From assembly GCF_017305435.1 (NCBI RefSeq), contig NZ_JAFKIP010000004.1:62001-126000 (forward strand): 64,000 nt of DNA, given 5' to 3'. Below, piece after piece: positions 8,373 to 17,210 of the stretch. The first letter of the stretch is position 1. Every line of letters begins with the position of its first letter. The stretch comes from Microbacterium sp. (GTDB taxonomy: Bacteria; Actinomycetota; Actinomycetes; Actinomycetales; Microbacteriaceae). A model generated the notes under the pieces. The model saw only the letters and a program-made list of their open reading frames with translations, was not told the origin of the DNA and did no database searches. Position numbers and translations under genes: made by a program.

Positions 8373-8420
8373 GAACTGACAATTCTCTTCGGGCAGAACG
8401 GCTCGGGAAAGACCGGGTAA
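8373..8420 (+). pseudogene. Walker A remnant of a P-loop ATPase
   Basis: Sixteen codons read ELTILFGQNGSGKTG and then TAA. GQNGSGKT is a textbook Walker A box of RecF/SMC/ABC-type ATPases, preceded by the usual hydrophobic strand. Nothing upstream or downstream extends the domain, so this is a fragment. With the pseudogene at 7562-8168 it marks a scrap zone between two gene sets. The surrounding stretch 8169-8444 holds no intact gene. Confidence 0.45.
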
Positions 8421-8444
8421 TCGCGGAACATACCGCGGGGTGGA

Positions 8445-9593
8445 TCAGTCGGCTGAGGCGGCGCGTGCAATCGCAGCCGACAGTCCCAGGGTGTGGGCGC
8501 GGAGAAGCGCGCCCTCGATGACGGCGTCTGCGCCGTACGTCCCTCGCGTGACCGCGGAGGCGCGGCCACTGACGACTTCGGGAGTCAGCCACGGCGTCAG
8601 CCGTGCGCCGGTCCCCGTCAGGATGATGCGCTCCGTGCCGATGAGTGCCGCCGCGGTATCCGCCAGCGCTCCGAGTCCGACAGCTGCCCGATCAAGTCCC
8701 CGCAGCAGGTCCGGGTCGCCGTCTGCGGCGCGGACGACGATCTTCTCCACGACTCCCGCGGTGCCCTCCGCCGGTGGGCTCCAAGAGGGGGCGCCGGCCC
8801 CGGCCGCGATTGCAGCCAGCGAAGCAACCGTCTCGAGGCATCCGCGGTTGCCGCAGGGGCAGCGCACGCCGTCACGAACCACCGGGGCGTGTCCGAGGCC
8901 CGGCCACGAAGGAGGCTGCTGGAGAAGGTGTCCTCCCGCAACGATCCCGCCCCCGATCCCCGCCTCGATGAGGACGACCGCTACGTTGTCGACTTTGGGG
9001 GCGGTCTGCGCTGTCCACTCTGCGAGCGTCGCGAGCTGGCCGTCGTTCTCGACCTGCACCTCGGTGCGGAGCGCGTGCGCGAGGTCGCCGCGCAGTGTGT
9101 CGACCGGCTCGGCCTCCCACCTCATCTCCATCGAGCGCAGGCTGCCGCTGTCCTCGATGCCGGGGAAGGCGACGACGGTGCTCAGCAGTCGCTCGCCGGG
9201 GTCGCCGCCGAGAAGGGACGCCAGCCCGTCGCGGATGGTCGCGCTCACTGATGCGATCGCGCGGTCGTCGACGGCGACGGTCGCGCGCGCCACTTCCGCC
9301 CCGTTCAAGGAACGGGCGTGAATGACGATCGACGTCCCGTTGATCTGGGCGGCGGCAACGGCAGTGCGGGCATCCGCGAGCCTGAGGAGCCGTTGAGGTC
9401 GCCCTCGGCCGCCCGGTCGCAGGCTCTCCGCCTCGACGAGGCCGGTGTCGATCAGGCGTCCGAGCAGCGCGCTCACGGCGCCGGTTGCGAGCCCGGAGGC
9501 GTCGACGAGATCCGACTGGGTGATCTCTCCCGCGCCGTCGATCGCGCGGAAGACGCGGAGGAGGTTCCGCTGAGTGGCCGCCCCTGGCGTCAT
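8445..9593 (-). CDS. ROK-family transcriptional regulator
   Basis: 382 residues. The N-terminal winged helix-turn-helix (about 5-65, including SDLVDASGLATGAVSALLGRL) is followed by a ROK sugar-kinase-like fold with GAGIGGG-type loop (IEAGIGGGIVAGG) and the cysteine cluster CPCGNRGCLE that binds Zn in this family. ROK regulators sense sugars or derivatives and repress adjacent transport genes. It is divergent from an MFS transporter-esterase pair, with a 74-bp intergenic region carrying a candidate operator, so it probably controls that pair. The inducer is unknown. Confidence 0.9.
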   Translation of the reverse strand: MTPGAATQRNLLRVFRAIDGAGEITQSDLVDASGLATGAVSALLGRLIDTGLVEAESLRPGGRGRPQRLLRLADARTAVAAAQINGTSIVIHARSLNGAEVARATVAVDDRAIASVSATIRDGLASLLGGDPGERLLSTVVAFPGIEDSGSLRSMEMRWEAEPVDTLRGDLAHALRTEVQVENDGQLATLAEWTAQTAPKVDNVAVVLIEAGIGGGIVAGGHLLQQPPSWPGLGHAPVVRDGVRCPCGNRGCLETVASLAAIAAGAGAPSWSPPAEGTAGVVEKIVVRAADGDPDLLRGLDRAAVGLGALADTAAALIGTERIILTGTGARLTPWLTPEVVSGRASAVTRGTYGADAVIEGALLRAHTLGLSAAIARAASAD

Positions 9594-9627
9594 GGTTGCG
9601 ATCCTGACCGGTCACGCATTATCTTCA

Positions 9628-9641
9628 TAACTTGAAAGTAA
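9628..9641. promoter_or_regulatory. Candidate ROK-regulator operator
   Basis: Imperfect palindrome TAACTTGAAAGTAA, with core ACTT-GA-AAGT, midway between the divergent ROK and MFS genes and 26 bp before the MFS ATG. Its AT-rich character stands out from the surroundings. It is called an operator only from symmetry and position. Confidence 0.4.
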
Positions 9642-9667
9642 TCCCATCTGACAACGAGGTCGCTCAC

Positions 9668-10945
9668 ATGACTGCTTCACACACCGATCCACAGCCTGCA
9701 GCCGCTCCTGCGGGCGCCGGAACGACGCGCGTCCGCATCCGCTTCATCCTGACATTCTTCCTCGCCAACGCCGGCATGTTCGCGGTGTTCCAGGGCATGC
9801 AGCAGATCCTTGTTCCGACCAGGGTCGCGGAGATCGATCCGGAGGGGAAGATCGCCAGTCTCGGCCTGCTCGCCTCTCTCGGTGCGCTGGCGGCCGCACT
9901 GGGCAGTCCGCTCTTCGGAGCCCTGTCCGACCGCACGCGCAGCCGCTTCGGACGCCGAGCGCCCTGGATACTCCTCGCCGCGGCCCTCGTTCTCGTGCCG
10001 ATGGCGTTGATGGCGAACATGACCGATCTCTTCTGGGTTGGTGCCGGATACATCGGGGTCATGCTCACGGCCAGCGCGTTCCAAGCCGCGATCACGGCGG
10101 TCATCCCCGATCGAGTGCCCGAGAACCGACGTGGCCTGGTGTCGTCGGTCATCGGCGTTGCGACGTTCGTCGGCGTCCTGTTCGGCATCAATGTCGCGAC
10201 GGCCTTCCTCGGCGTGCCGATCCTTGCGTACACGCTGGTCGCCTCGCTCCTCGTCGTCGGCGCGATCCTCTTCGTGATCCTCGCACCGGACGCCCCGGCA
10301 ACGCAGGCGCTGCCTCGCCCCGAGGGAAGCCTCGTCCACCGGGTCGGCCGCTTCTTCTCGGGGCTGCGCGATCACGACCTGGCATGGGCCTTCTGGGCAC
10401 GCGTGACGATCATGCTCGGGTTCTGGACCGTCTCCACCTACCAGCTCTACACACTCTCCGACTACATCGGCGTCGAGAACCTCCCGGAGCAGAACCCGGC
10501 GGTGGCGGTGGCGGTCCTCGGATCGATCAATCTCGTGATCTCGCTGATCAGCACCGTGATCGCAGGGCCGCTCTCAGACAGGGCGAATCGCCGGAAGATC
10601 TTCGTCGTCATCGCGTCGGTCGGAATGGGCGTCGCGGCCATCGTCCCTCTCGTCTGGCCGACGTTCCTCGGGATGCTCGTGTACGGGGCGCTCCTGGGCT
10701 TCTTCTTCGGTATCTTCACCGCGGTCGATCAAGCGATCATGACGCTCGTCTTGCCTCGTCAGGAGGATGCCGCCCGCGATCTCGGAATGCTGAACGTCGC
10801 GACCAGCGGTCCCCAGATCGCTGGCCCCTTCGTCGCAGCCCTGCTGCTGGGCATCTTCGGTGGGTTCCCCGCGCTGTTCATCTTCTCGGCCGTCACCGCG
10901 CTCCTCTCCGCCTTCTTCATCCTCCCCATCCGAAAGGTGCGTTGA
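9668..10945 (+). CDS. MFS transporter, probable sugar/glycoside uptake
   Basis: 425 residues from ATG 9668; a GAGG site sits 8 nt upstream, which is better than the TTG at 9632 that falls in the candidate operator. Twelve hydrophobic segments can be drawn. The loop GALSDRTRSRFGRRAPW between helices 2 and 3 is the MFS signature, in a form common in GPH-like and sugar-related MFS proteins. The second half repeats it as GPLSDRANRRK. The stop overlaps the start of the esterase gene (TGATG), so the two are cotranscribed, and the divergent ROK regulator implies carbohydrate-linked control. Substrate not determinable. Confidence 0.85.
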   Translation: MTASHTDPQPAAAPAGAGTTRVRIRFILTFFLANAGMFAVFQGMQQILVPTRVAEIDPEGKIASLGLLASLGALAAALGSPLFGALSDRTRSRFGRRAPWILLAAALVLVPMALMANMTDLFWVGAGYIGVMLTASAFQAAITAVIPDRVPENRRGLVSSVIGVATFVGVLFGINVATAFLGVPILAYTLVASLLVVGAILFVILAPDAPATQALPRPEGSLVHRVGRFFSGLRDHDLAWAFWARVTIMLGFWTVSTYQLYTLSDYIGVENLPEQNPAVAVAVLGSINLVISLISTVIAGPLSDRANRRKIFVVIASVGMGVAAIVPLVWPTFLGMLVYGALLGFFFGIFTAVDQAIMTLVLPRQEDAARDLGMLNVATSGPQIAGPFVAALLLGIFGGFPALFIFSAVTALLSAFFILPIRKVR

Positions 10946-12411
10946 TGCCCTATATCGACCTCGACACCCACGCCGGCACCATCCGCGGCTTCGACGACGG
11001 CAGGGTCCGTTCCTTCCTCGGCGTCCCGTACGGCGAAGACGCCGGGGGCGTGCACCGCTTCCACCGCCCCCGACCCGTGGAACCCTGGCAAGGCGTCCGG
11101 CCGGCCCTGTCCTTCGGCCCCTCGTGCCCGCAGTTCGATGCTCGGCTGCACTGGAGCCCCCGCGCGATCGAGTTCCATTCGCTCCTCTACCCGCGCGGCG
11201 GATGGGCGCTGGAGGGCACCGCCGCCTCCGAGGACTGCCTGCGCCTGAATGTGTGGGCGCCGTCGAATGTCGAGGGTGCCGCAGTGCTGGTCTGGCTCCA
11301 TGGCGGAGGCTACATGAGCGGGAGCGGCAACGAGATGGCCTTCAACGGCGACCTCCTCGCGGCCGCGGAGGGTGTCATCGTCGTGACGGTGACGCATCGG
11401 CTCGGCATCCTCGGGTTCTTGGATCTGCGCGACCACGGGCTCGAAGACTCCGCCGACGCCGGAATGCTCGACATCATCGAAGCGCTCCGATGGGTACGTG
11501 CCAACATCGCTGCCCTCGGCGGAGATCCCGCCAAGGTCACCATCGCCGGACAGTCCGGCGGGGGAGGGAAGGTCGCAGCGCTCCGCCGGATGCCGGAGGC
11601 CCAAGACCTGTTCTCCGCGACCATCATCATGAGCGGCCCCGCCGAGCGTCCGCAGAGCGTCCAACGCGCGCGCGCGATCGCAACACGGACACTCGACGCA
11701 TTGGCTGTGCCCGTCGCGCAGCTCGCGTTGCTTCCCGTCGACGACCTGATTCAGGCGCAGAGCGTTGCGCTGGCAGACGGGGCGGACCTCGGAGGAGACG
11801 TCGACTTCCCGGCGATGTCCGAGTTCGGATACGGGCCTTCCCTCGACGCCCAGCATCTTCCCGAGGGTCCCGACCTGTGCGCGGCGCCGATGATGATCGG
11901 GTGGGCCACGCACGACATGTCATCGCTGTTGCTCGATCAACCCTTCTTCTCGACCGAGCTCGACCCGCAGAGCCTCGCCTCTGTCCTCTCCCCGTCAGGC
12001 CCTTCGAACCCGGACGCTGTACCCGCGACATCCTCGCCCGCGCCTGTCGAGGAACCTGCCCACCTGGTCCTCGCCCGCGCGCTGAGCGCGCACGCGTTCG
12101 CGGCGCCCTCCCTCCGCATCGCGGACCAGGTGTCCTCGACCGCACCCGTCTGGGTGTACGAGTTCACCCAGACCACAGAGGTGATGGATGGTCTTCTCGG
12201 GGCATGCCACAGTCTCGATCTTGCCTATGTCTTCGGAACTGTCGACCGCATTCCGCTCACCGGCACGAGCGATGAGACCGGCCGGATGTCGCGGAGGATG
12301 ATGCAACTGTGGGGGAGCTTCGTGCGTGAGCACACGCCTGCGGAGGCCGGGTGGTCCCCGTGGGATCCGAGCGGACGGCACGTGCATCGCATTCCGGTGG
12401 CGACGGCGTGA
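10945..12411 (+). CDS. Type B carboxylesterase/lipase family hydrolase
   Basis: 488 residues from the ATG overlapping the MFS stop; CGAAAGG serves as ribosome site. The N-terminus (GTIRGF, FLGVPYG) and the oxyanion segment LHGGGYMSG are typical of type B carboxylesterases. The nucleophile elbow is GQSGGGG rather than the usual GESAGG; Ser is retained. A candidate catalytic Glu/Asp region and a His (CHSLDLAYVFG) follow. There is no signal peptide, so it is cytosolic. Coupled to an MFS importer under a ROK regulator, it may cleave an imported ester or acylated glycoside. That is inference from context. Confidence 0.85.
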   Translation: MPYIDLDTHAGTIRGFDDGRVRSFLGVPYGEDAGGVHRFHRPRPVEPWQGVRPALSFGPSCPQFDARLHWSPRAIEFHSLLYPRGGWALEGTAASEDCLRLNVWAPSNVEGAAVLVWLHGGGYMSGSGNEMAFNGDLLAAAEGVIVVTVTHRLGILGFLDLRDHGLEDSADAGMLDIIEALRWVRANIAALGGDPAKVTIAGQSGGGGKVAALRRMPEAQDLFSATIIMSGPAERPQSVQRARAIATRTLDALAVPVAQLALLPVDDLIQAQSVALADGADLGGDVDFPAMSEFGYGPSLDAQHLPEGPDLCAAPMMIGWATHDMSSLLLDQPFFSTELDPQSLASVLSPSGPSNPDAVPATSSPAPVEEPAHLVLARALSAHAFAAPSLRIADQVSSTAPVWVYEFTQTTEVMDGLLGACHSLDLAYVFGTVDRIPLTGTSDETGRMSRRMMQLWGSFVREHTPAEAGWSPWDPSGRHVHRIPVATA

Positions 12412-12533
12412 ACGCCGCCGGACGAGGGGGTGCGGGCCGGTGATCGCCAGGGGAGCGAGTAAGCGGCGGGATGCTAAAGTCGCGAGCATCTCGCCATCAC
12501 TGGTGAGAGCGGGAGTTGGAGGGGGAGAGCAGC

Positions 12534-13232
12534 GTGCGGATCGCGTCTTCTCCGAAGCGTGGTGCCGGCGAAAAGGCCGGGATCGACGTGCGCACCATTG
12601 TGGCCAGCGCGCGGACCCTCTCCCCGGACGCGATGACGATGCAGGCCGTCGCTCAGCTCTTGGGCGTGGACCGGTCGGCGTTGAATCACCACGTGAAGGG
12701 CCGTCCCCAGCTCCTTCAGCTCGTGGCGCAGGCAGCGTTCGCAGACGGATTCGCTGACGTGGTGTTTCGGGATGACGAGGACTGGCGTTCGGCCAGCCGG
12801 ATGTATGCCTGGGCCTACGCGCAGGCGCTCGGAGCTGCCGGCCCGCTGGTTCGTCATCTGACGGATGTCGGACAGGAGACGCGATTCCTTCGCGCCACCG
12901 AGGCCCTGCTCGGCCGACTGGTTGCCGGAGGTTTCAACGATGAGGCCGCGGTACGCTTCCTCGTCGCACTCGGATACGCGGCACGAGGGTGGATGCGAGA
13001 TCGGATCGAGACCACCGAAGGCCTCGAGATGCGCCGTCCCGAGCAGACGCAGACTGCGCTGGGTGCCCGAGGTCACGACGCATTTCCGCACCTCGATCGT
13101 GTCAGCCGCAACCCTTTCGATACCTACGGGGTCAGCCAGTTGAACCACGTCCTCGACCTGTTGATCAAGGGCGCCGACGCGGAGCTCGCCTCAGGCGCGG
13201 CGAGCGCAGGCGCAGACGACTCGGGCGACTGA
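12534..13232 (+). CDS. TetR-family transcriptional regulator
   Basis: 232 residues from GTG 12534, which has a strong GGAGGGGGAG site upstream; the TTG at 12516 lies before that site. The N-terminal helix-turn-helix is MQAVAQLLGVDRSALNHHVKGRPQLLQLV, preceded by VRTIVASARTL. It is of the TetR type that pairs with a TetR_C-like ligand domain. It sits alone between the esterase and glgB, 100 bp before glgB. The target is unknown; either neighbour is possible. Confidence 0.8.
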   Translation: MRIASSPKRGAGEKAGIDVRTIVASARTLSPDAMTMQAVAQLLGVDRSALNHHVKGRPQLLQLVAQAAFADGFADVVFRDDEDWRSASRMYAWAYAQALGAAGPLVRHLTDVGQETRFLRATEALLGRLVAGGFNDEAAVRFLVALGYAARGWMRDRIETTEGLEMRRPEQTQTALGARGHDAFPHLDRVSRNPFDTYGVSQLNHVLDLLIKGADAELASGAASAGADDSGD

Positions 13233-13333
13233 CCGCCGGCGCATGGTTGGAGGATGAGTGCCCATCGACGCTCTGAAGCAGGCGTCGACCACACCGGCAC
13301 CGTGCCCGCCGGACTCGGGCAAATTGGTGCACT

Positions 13334-15127
13334 GTGGTCGTCGAGAGAGTTAGCCGACCGTGGCGGCGCGCAGAGCATGCCGCCGCGCGACTGTGGAACG
13401 TCTTCGGCGCGCACCTCGACGACCCTGGCGAAGGAGTTCGGTTTCGCGTCTGGGCACCGAACGCGCGGGCGGTGCGAGTATTGGGCGGCTTCAACGATTG
13501 GACGGGCCGTGATGCGTCTCTGACGCAGATGGAGGACACGGGAGTCTGGGAGGGTGTCGTCGCCTCGGCGCGTGCGGGTGATCTGTATCGATTCGACATC
13601 CAGTCCGCCGGTGGCAGGTGGCAGCAGAAGTCAGATCCCTTCGCCCGAGAATCGGAGCGGCCGCCTTCGACCTCGTCCATCGTGGCCGGGTCGACCTCAT
13701 TTCGATGGACGGATGACCATTGGCGCGCTGAGCAACGAGCGAAGGCACATCGGAACAGGCCGATCAGCATCTACGAGATGCATGTGGGCTCATGGCGCCA
13801 GGGTCTCGGATATCAAGACCTCATCGAACAGCTCATTCCCTACCTCGCGGCGCACGGGTTCACCCACGTGGAGTTCCTCCCGCTCGCCGAGCACCCCTTT
13901 GGCCCATCGTGGGGCTATCAGGTCACGGGCTACTTCGCGCCGACCAGTCGGTACGGAAAGCCCGACGATCTTCGATCTCTCATCGATGCCCTTCATGCCG
14001 CGCAGATCGGCGTGATCATGGATTGGGTGCCAGGGCACTTCCCGCGGGACGCGTTCGCGCTCGCGAGCTTCGACGGTTCGCCTGTGTTCGAGCACCCGGA
14101 CCCGCAGCGCGGCGCGATGCCGGAGTGGGGCACCCTGGTCTTCGACTACGGGAGCCCTTGGGTGCGCGACTTCCTCGTCTCGAACGCGCTCTATTGGGTC
14201 GAGGAGTTCCACGTGGACGGCATACGTGTGGACGCGGTCGCTTCCATGCTGTTCCGTGACTTCGGCCGAGAGCCGGGGAAGTGGCAGAACAACGCGCTGG
14301 GCGACCGACGTCACCTCGAAGGCATCGCCTTCTTGGCGGAGTTGACGGAGGCCGTGCATCTGGATCACCCCGAGGTCCTCCTGATCGCGGAGGACTCGAG
14401 TTCCTACTGGGGGGTCACTCGTCCGCTCGGAGAAGGCGGCCTGGGGTTCGACCTGAAATGGAACATGGGCTGGATGAACGACTCCCTTCGTGCGCTGGCT
14501 GCAACGGCGCAGGGGCGAGCATCCGGGAGCGATCTCGACCGAGTGCTGAACTCCCCGAGCGAGGAGAGGGATGTGCTCGCGCTCAGTCACGACGAGGTGA
14601 CGCACGGCAAGGGCTCTCTGCTCGGGCGCGCCGGTGGGGATACTCCCGACGGGCATCGGTTGCTGCGCGCCTACCTCGCCTATGTGTGGGCGCATCCGGG
14701 AAAGAAACTGCTCTTCATGGGACAGGAGTACGGCCAATCCGACGAGTGGAGTGAGGCGAGGTCCTTGGACTGGCCACTCTCGGAAGGCGCCCACGCTGAC
14801 ACGGCGCGATTCGTCCGAGAGCTCAATGCGGCCTACGTCAGCATCCCCGCGATGTGGGCTGACGACCCCGCGACCGTACTGCACGCGCGCAACGCGGACG
14901 GCGCGCCGCTCGTTTTCGCCCGTCACGACGGAGAGATCGTCGTGGTCGCCGCGGTCAACCTGACCGGGGACCCGGTCCGGTGGGAGATCCCTGCGCGATG
15001 GGGTCGGCTCCGGGTGCGCGTGCGTTCCGATGCGCCAGCGGCCGGGCCCGGCGATGAGGTCGCAGGCCTCCTTCACGTGCCACCCGCAACGACGATCTGG
15101 CTCACCGGCACGTCGTTCTCGTTGTGA
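13334..15127 (+). CDS. glgB: 1,4-alpha-glucan branching enzyme
   Basis: 597 residues from GTG 13334; the start is uncertain because no strong ribosome site is visible. An N-terminal CBM48-like domain (VRFRVWAPNARAVRVLG, NDWTG) leads into the GH13 barrel. GlgB marks are FGPSWGYQVTGYFAPTSRYG, MDWVPGHFP, nucleophile Asp in GIRVDAVASML, acid/base Glu in LLIAEDSS, and Asp in LALSHDEV. It forms alpha-1,6 branches in glycogen. It is shorter than the usual 630-730 residues because the extra N-terminal module is missing. It lies inside the older island, away from glgP at 41 kb, and has no glycogen-gene partner beside it. Confidence 0.9.
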   Translation: MVVERVSRPWRRAEHAAARLWNVFGAHLDDPGEGVRFRVWAPNARAVRVLGGFNDWTGRDASLTQMEDTGVWEGVVASARAGDLYRFDIQSAGGRWQQKSDPFARESERPPSTSSIVAGSTSFRWTDDHWRAEQRAKAHRNRPISIYEMHVGSWRQGLGYQDLIEQLIPYLAAHGFTHVEFLPLAEHPFGPSWGYQVTGYFAPTSRYGKPDDLRSLIDALHAAQIGVIMDWVPGHFPRDAFALASFDGSPVFEHPDPQRGAMPEWGTLVFDYGSPWVRDFLVSNALYWVEEFHVDGIRVDAVASMLFRDFGREPGKWQNNALGDRRHLEGIAFLAELTEAVHLDHPEVLLIAEDSSSYWGVTRPLGEGGLGFDLKWNMGWMNDSLRALAATAQGRASGSDLDRVLNSPSEERDVLALSHDEVTHGKGSLLGRAGGDTPDGHRLLRAYLAYVWAHPGKKLLFMGQEYGQSDEWSEARSLDWPLSEGAHADTARFVRELNAAYVSIPAMWADDPATVLHARNADGAPLVFARHDGEIVVVAAVNLTGDPVRWEIPARWGRLRVRVRSDAPAAGPGDEVAGLLHVPPATTIWLTGTSFSL

Positions 15128-15236
15128 TGCCCGGGCCGACGCCACGCGGACGTCCGGACGTGCGCGGGTGGTCGCCGGTGTGGCTCGGCGACGCGTCGAT
15201 TCACTTTCTGTGGATGTCGCGGACGTCTGCTACATT

Positions 15237-15258
15237 TACGATATTCACGCTCGTGAAT
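15237..15258. promoter_or_regulatory. Promoter/operator of the MpaB-like gene
   Basis: TACGAT at 15237-15242 is a plausible -10, immediately followed by the perfect palindrome ATTCACG-CT-CGTGAAT (15243-15258), 17 bp before the first ATG. A repressor bound here would block transcription start. TetR-type regulators use such sites; which one acts here is not shown. Confidence 0.5.
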
Positions 15259-15274
15259 TAATGACGAGGAGGTC

Positions 15275-16399
15275 ATGATGACATCTAGCGCTCCCGCTCG
15301 CGCACGAATCACCCCCGAGCAGAAGATCACTCGCGAGAATCTGATGGGCAGCGAACGCCGTTGGCGGCGATTCGGCGCGCCCGTGCCCGCAGGCGGAAGC
15401 TTGCGTGAGGGCACACCCGACTACGGCATCTTCGGGCCGGGCAGCGTGATGTGGGAGCTGATCCTCCACCCGTCGACGATCTTCTTCCATCACGCCGCGC
15501 AGCAGCTGTCGCAGGATGTGTACAAGCCGATCAAGGCGGGCATTCGTGATGGTGAGCCGATCGTGCGCAAGGCGGCCAAGGGCGAGTTCACCATTTTCGA
15601 CGCTTTCGAGCGGCTGCAGCGCGGCGCCGCCATGCACCTCCCGATGTGGCTGGGCGACACGGAGACGGCGGAGCGCATGGCCGGGCATCTGCACAAGATC
15701 CACTCGCACGTCACGGGCGAGATCATCGACAGTGGGACGCCGGAGCTTGGCGGATACCTCGCCAGCTCTCCTCGGGAGTCGATGTGGGCGGGGATCACTG
15801 AGCTCCATCCCATGCTGCGCGCCTATGAGTCGTTCGCGTTTCAGGGGATGTTCGGCTCGCCGAAGCGTCTGCCAGATGACGTGCGCGACCAGTTCGTGCG
15901 GGAGATGGCGGCCTACCTCCGGCTGCACGGTGCGCCGGAGGAGGAGATTCCTTCGACGATGGAGGAGCTCGCAGCGCTGTATGAGACGTACGACGAGTAC
16001 TTCGGCCACACTCCCACCATCTCGATCCGTCCGGAGGACGGCCAGAACTACGAGACGCTGCTGCGAGAGTCGTCGAAGAAGAACATCAACAGCTCGCACT
16101 TCAAGATCCTCGCCATCTTCGGGCTCATCAACGGGCTGCTCGGTAAGCCGGTGCTGGGAGCGCTTCCGAGCAAGACCCGCCGGGGGCATGGACTGAGCGA
16201 GAGAGCGGACCGCGGCGCGCTCCGTGCGCGCGTGCTCATCCGCCCGGTCGCATGGATTCTTCAGCGGGGACCCATCGAGCGGTACTTCATGCGCCTGCTG
16301 TGGGGTGAAGACGGCGTGATGCTGATCACGTCTGCGCGTGAATTGCACGAGAAGACGCTCGATGAGCGCCGTCGACGGGGCGAGCCCCGGTTCGGATGA
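15275..16399 (+). CDS. MpaB-like oxygenase (DUF2236 family)
   Basis: 374 residues; two adjacent ATGs (15275 and 15278) follow a GAGGAGG site, and the second has the better spacing. The protein matches the DUF2236/'oxygenase MpaB' pattern: GPGSVMWELILHP near the N-terminus, then several conserved His (FHH, HKIHSHV, TELHPML) that in characterised members bind haem, and a helical C-terminal half. The fungal relative MpaB cleaves a terpenoid chain oxidatively, while bacterial substrates are mostly unknown. A palindromic operator in the promoter suggests inducible expression. The TetR-CarD pair lies convergent downstream. Confidence 0.75.
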   Translation: MMTSSAPARARITPEQKITRENLMGSERRWRRFGAPVPAGGSLREGTPDYGIFGPGSVMWELILHPSTIFFHHAAQQLSQDVYKPIKAGIRDGEPIVRKAAKGEFTIFDAFERLQRGAAMHLPMWLGDTETAERMAGHLHKIHSHVTGEIIDSGTPELGGYLASSPRESMWAGITELHPMLRAYESFAFQGMFGSPKRLPDDVRDQFVREMAAYLRLHGAPEEEIPSTMEELAALYETYDEYFGHTPTISIRPEDGQNYETLLRESSKKNINSSHFKILAIFGLINGLLGKPVLGALPSKTRRGHGLSERADRGALRARVLIRPVAWILQRGPIERYFMRLLWGEDGVMLITSARELHEKTLDERRRRGEPRFG

Positions 16400-16712
16400 T
16401 CACGCGCTCCCTTGGGGCCAGTCTGCATCAGCACGTGAGACAGAGAAGTCGACGAGCATGCAGGAAATAGAAGGCAGACCGGGCACCGGTCTCGGCCAAG
16501 GTGGCTTCGCGAGCGCGCGGAGGACGTCGCCTGCGACGGGCCCGATGGTCGACGTGGACGAGGGAGGAGTGCTGCTCTCATGAGCGAGATGGCGATCGGC
16601 CAGCTGCGTATGGAAGAAGCGGTCGCGCGGCGCGGGCTGCGTTCGCCAGCGGGCGCTCTGGGCAGATCTCCGCTTCATCGAGTCACCTTCATCGAGGTGG
16701 GGGAGTCGATGA
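16400..16712. other. Spacer without a supportable gene
   Basis: 313 bp between convergent genes. Two overlapping short frames exist (41 codons from 16458 and 51 codons from 16580, joined by ATGA). Neither has a convincing ribosome site or a recognisable motif, and the second runs into carD on the other strand. No terminator hairpin stood out. Confidence 0.4.
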
Positions 16713-17210
16713 CTAAGCAGCGACCTCTTCGCTGAGCGTCGTGTCGACGACAGCGGCTGCGCGTTCCGGCGTGCAGGCGAGAGTGAGCGCAAGCTCCGAC
16801 TCGAGGATGATCCTCGCCTTCTGGAGCATCCTCTTCTCACCGGCAGACACTCCGCCCGTTGCGTCCCGTCGCCACAGGTCGCGGACGACCTCCGAGATCC
16901 GATAGATATCGCCACCGGCCATCTTCTCCTGGTTGGCCTTGAACCGGCGAGACCAGTTGCTGAACTCTTCCACAAGAGGCTCCCGCAGGACCGCGAGGAC
17001 GCGGTTGAACTCGTCGCCATCGATGACGTTGCGTACGCCGACGTATTCGAACTTGGACAGCGGGAGCTGGATGGTCAGCTCCGTCGTGTGCACCCGCATC
17101 GTCGCATACAACTCATCGGTTCCTCGGACGCTGCGCGGGCGGAGATCAGTCACGGTCACAGCGCCATGATGCGGGTAGACGAGCGTGTCGCCGATGGTGA
17201 CGTTCATCAT
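16713..17210 (-). CDS. CarD-family transcriptional regulator (island copy)
   Basis: 165 residues; starts at the ATG overlapping the stop of the TetR gene, with AAGGAAA upstream. The N-terminal RNA-polymerase-interacting Tudor-like domain is clear (IGDTLVYPHHGAVTVTD, then PLSKFEYVGVR). A helical C-terminal half with WSRRFKANQEKMAGGD follows, as in CarD/CdnL. CarD normally stabilises open promoter complexes and is a single essential core gene. A copy cotranscribed with a TetR regulator inside a horizontally acquired island is unusual. It may tune promoters of the island or compete with the chromosomal CarD (inference). Confidence 0.88.
   Translation of the reverse strand: MMNVTIGDTLVYPHHGAVTVTDLRPRSVRGTDELYATMRVHTTELTIQLPLSKFEYVGVRNVIDGDEFNRVLAVLREPLVEEFSNWSRRFKANQEKMAGGDIYRISEVVRDLWRRDATGGVSAGEKRMLQKARIILESELALTLACTPERAAAVVDTTLSEEVAA

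Noticed and set aside
10384-10944. In-frame upstream extension of the carboxylesterase
   Set aside because: It overlaps the well-supported MFS transporter in another frame; the esterase fold starts at 10945.
16458-16735. Two short overlapping plus-strand frames (41 and 51 codons)
   Set aside because: No ribosome site, no recognisable motif, and the second overlaps carD on the opposite strand.
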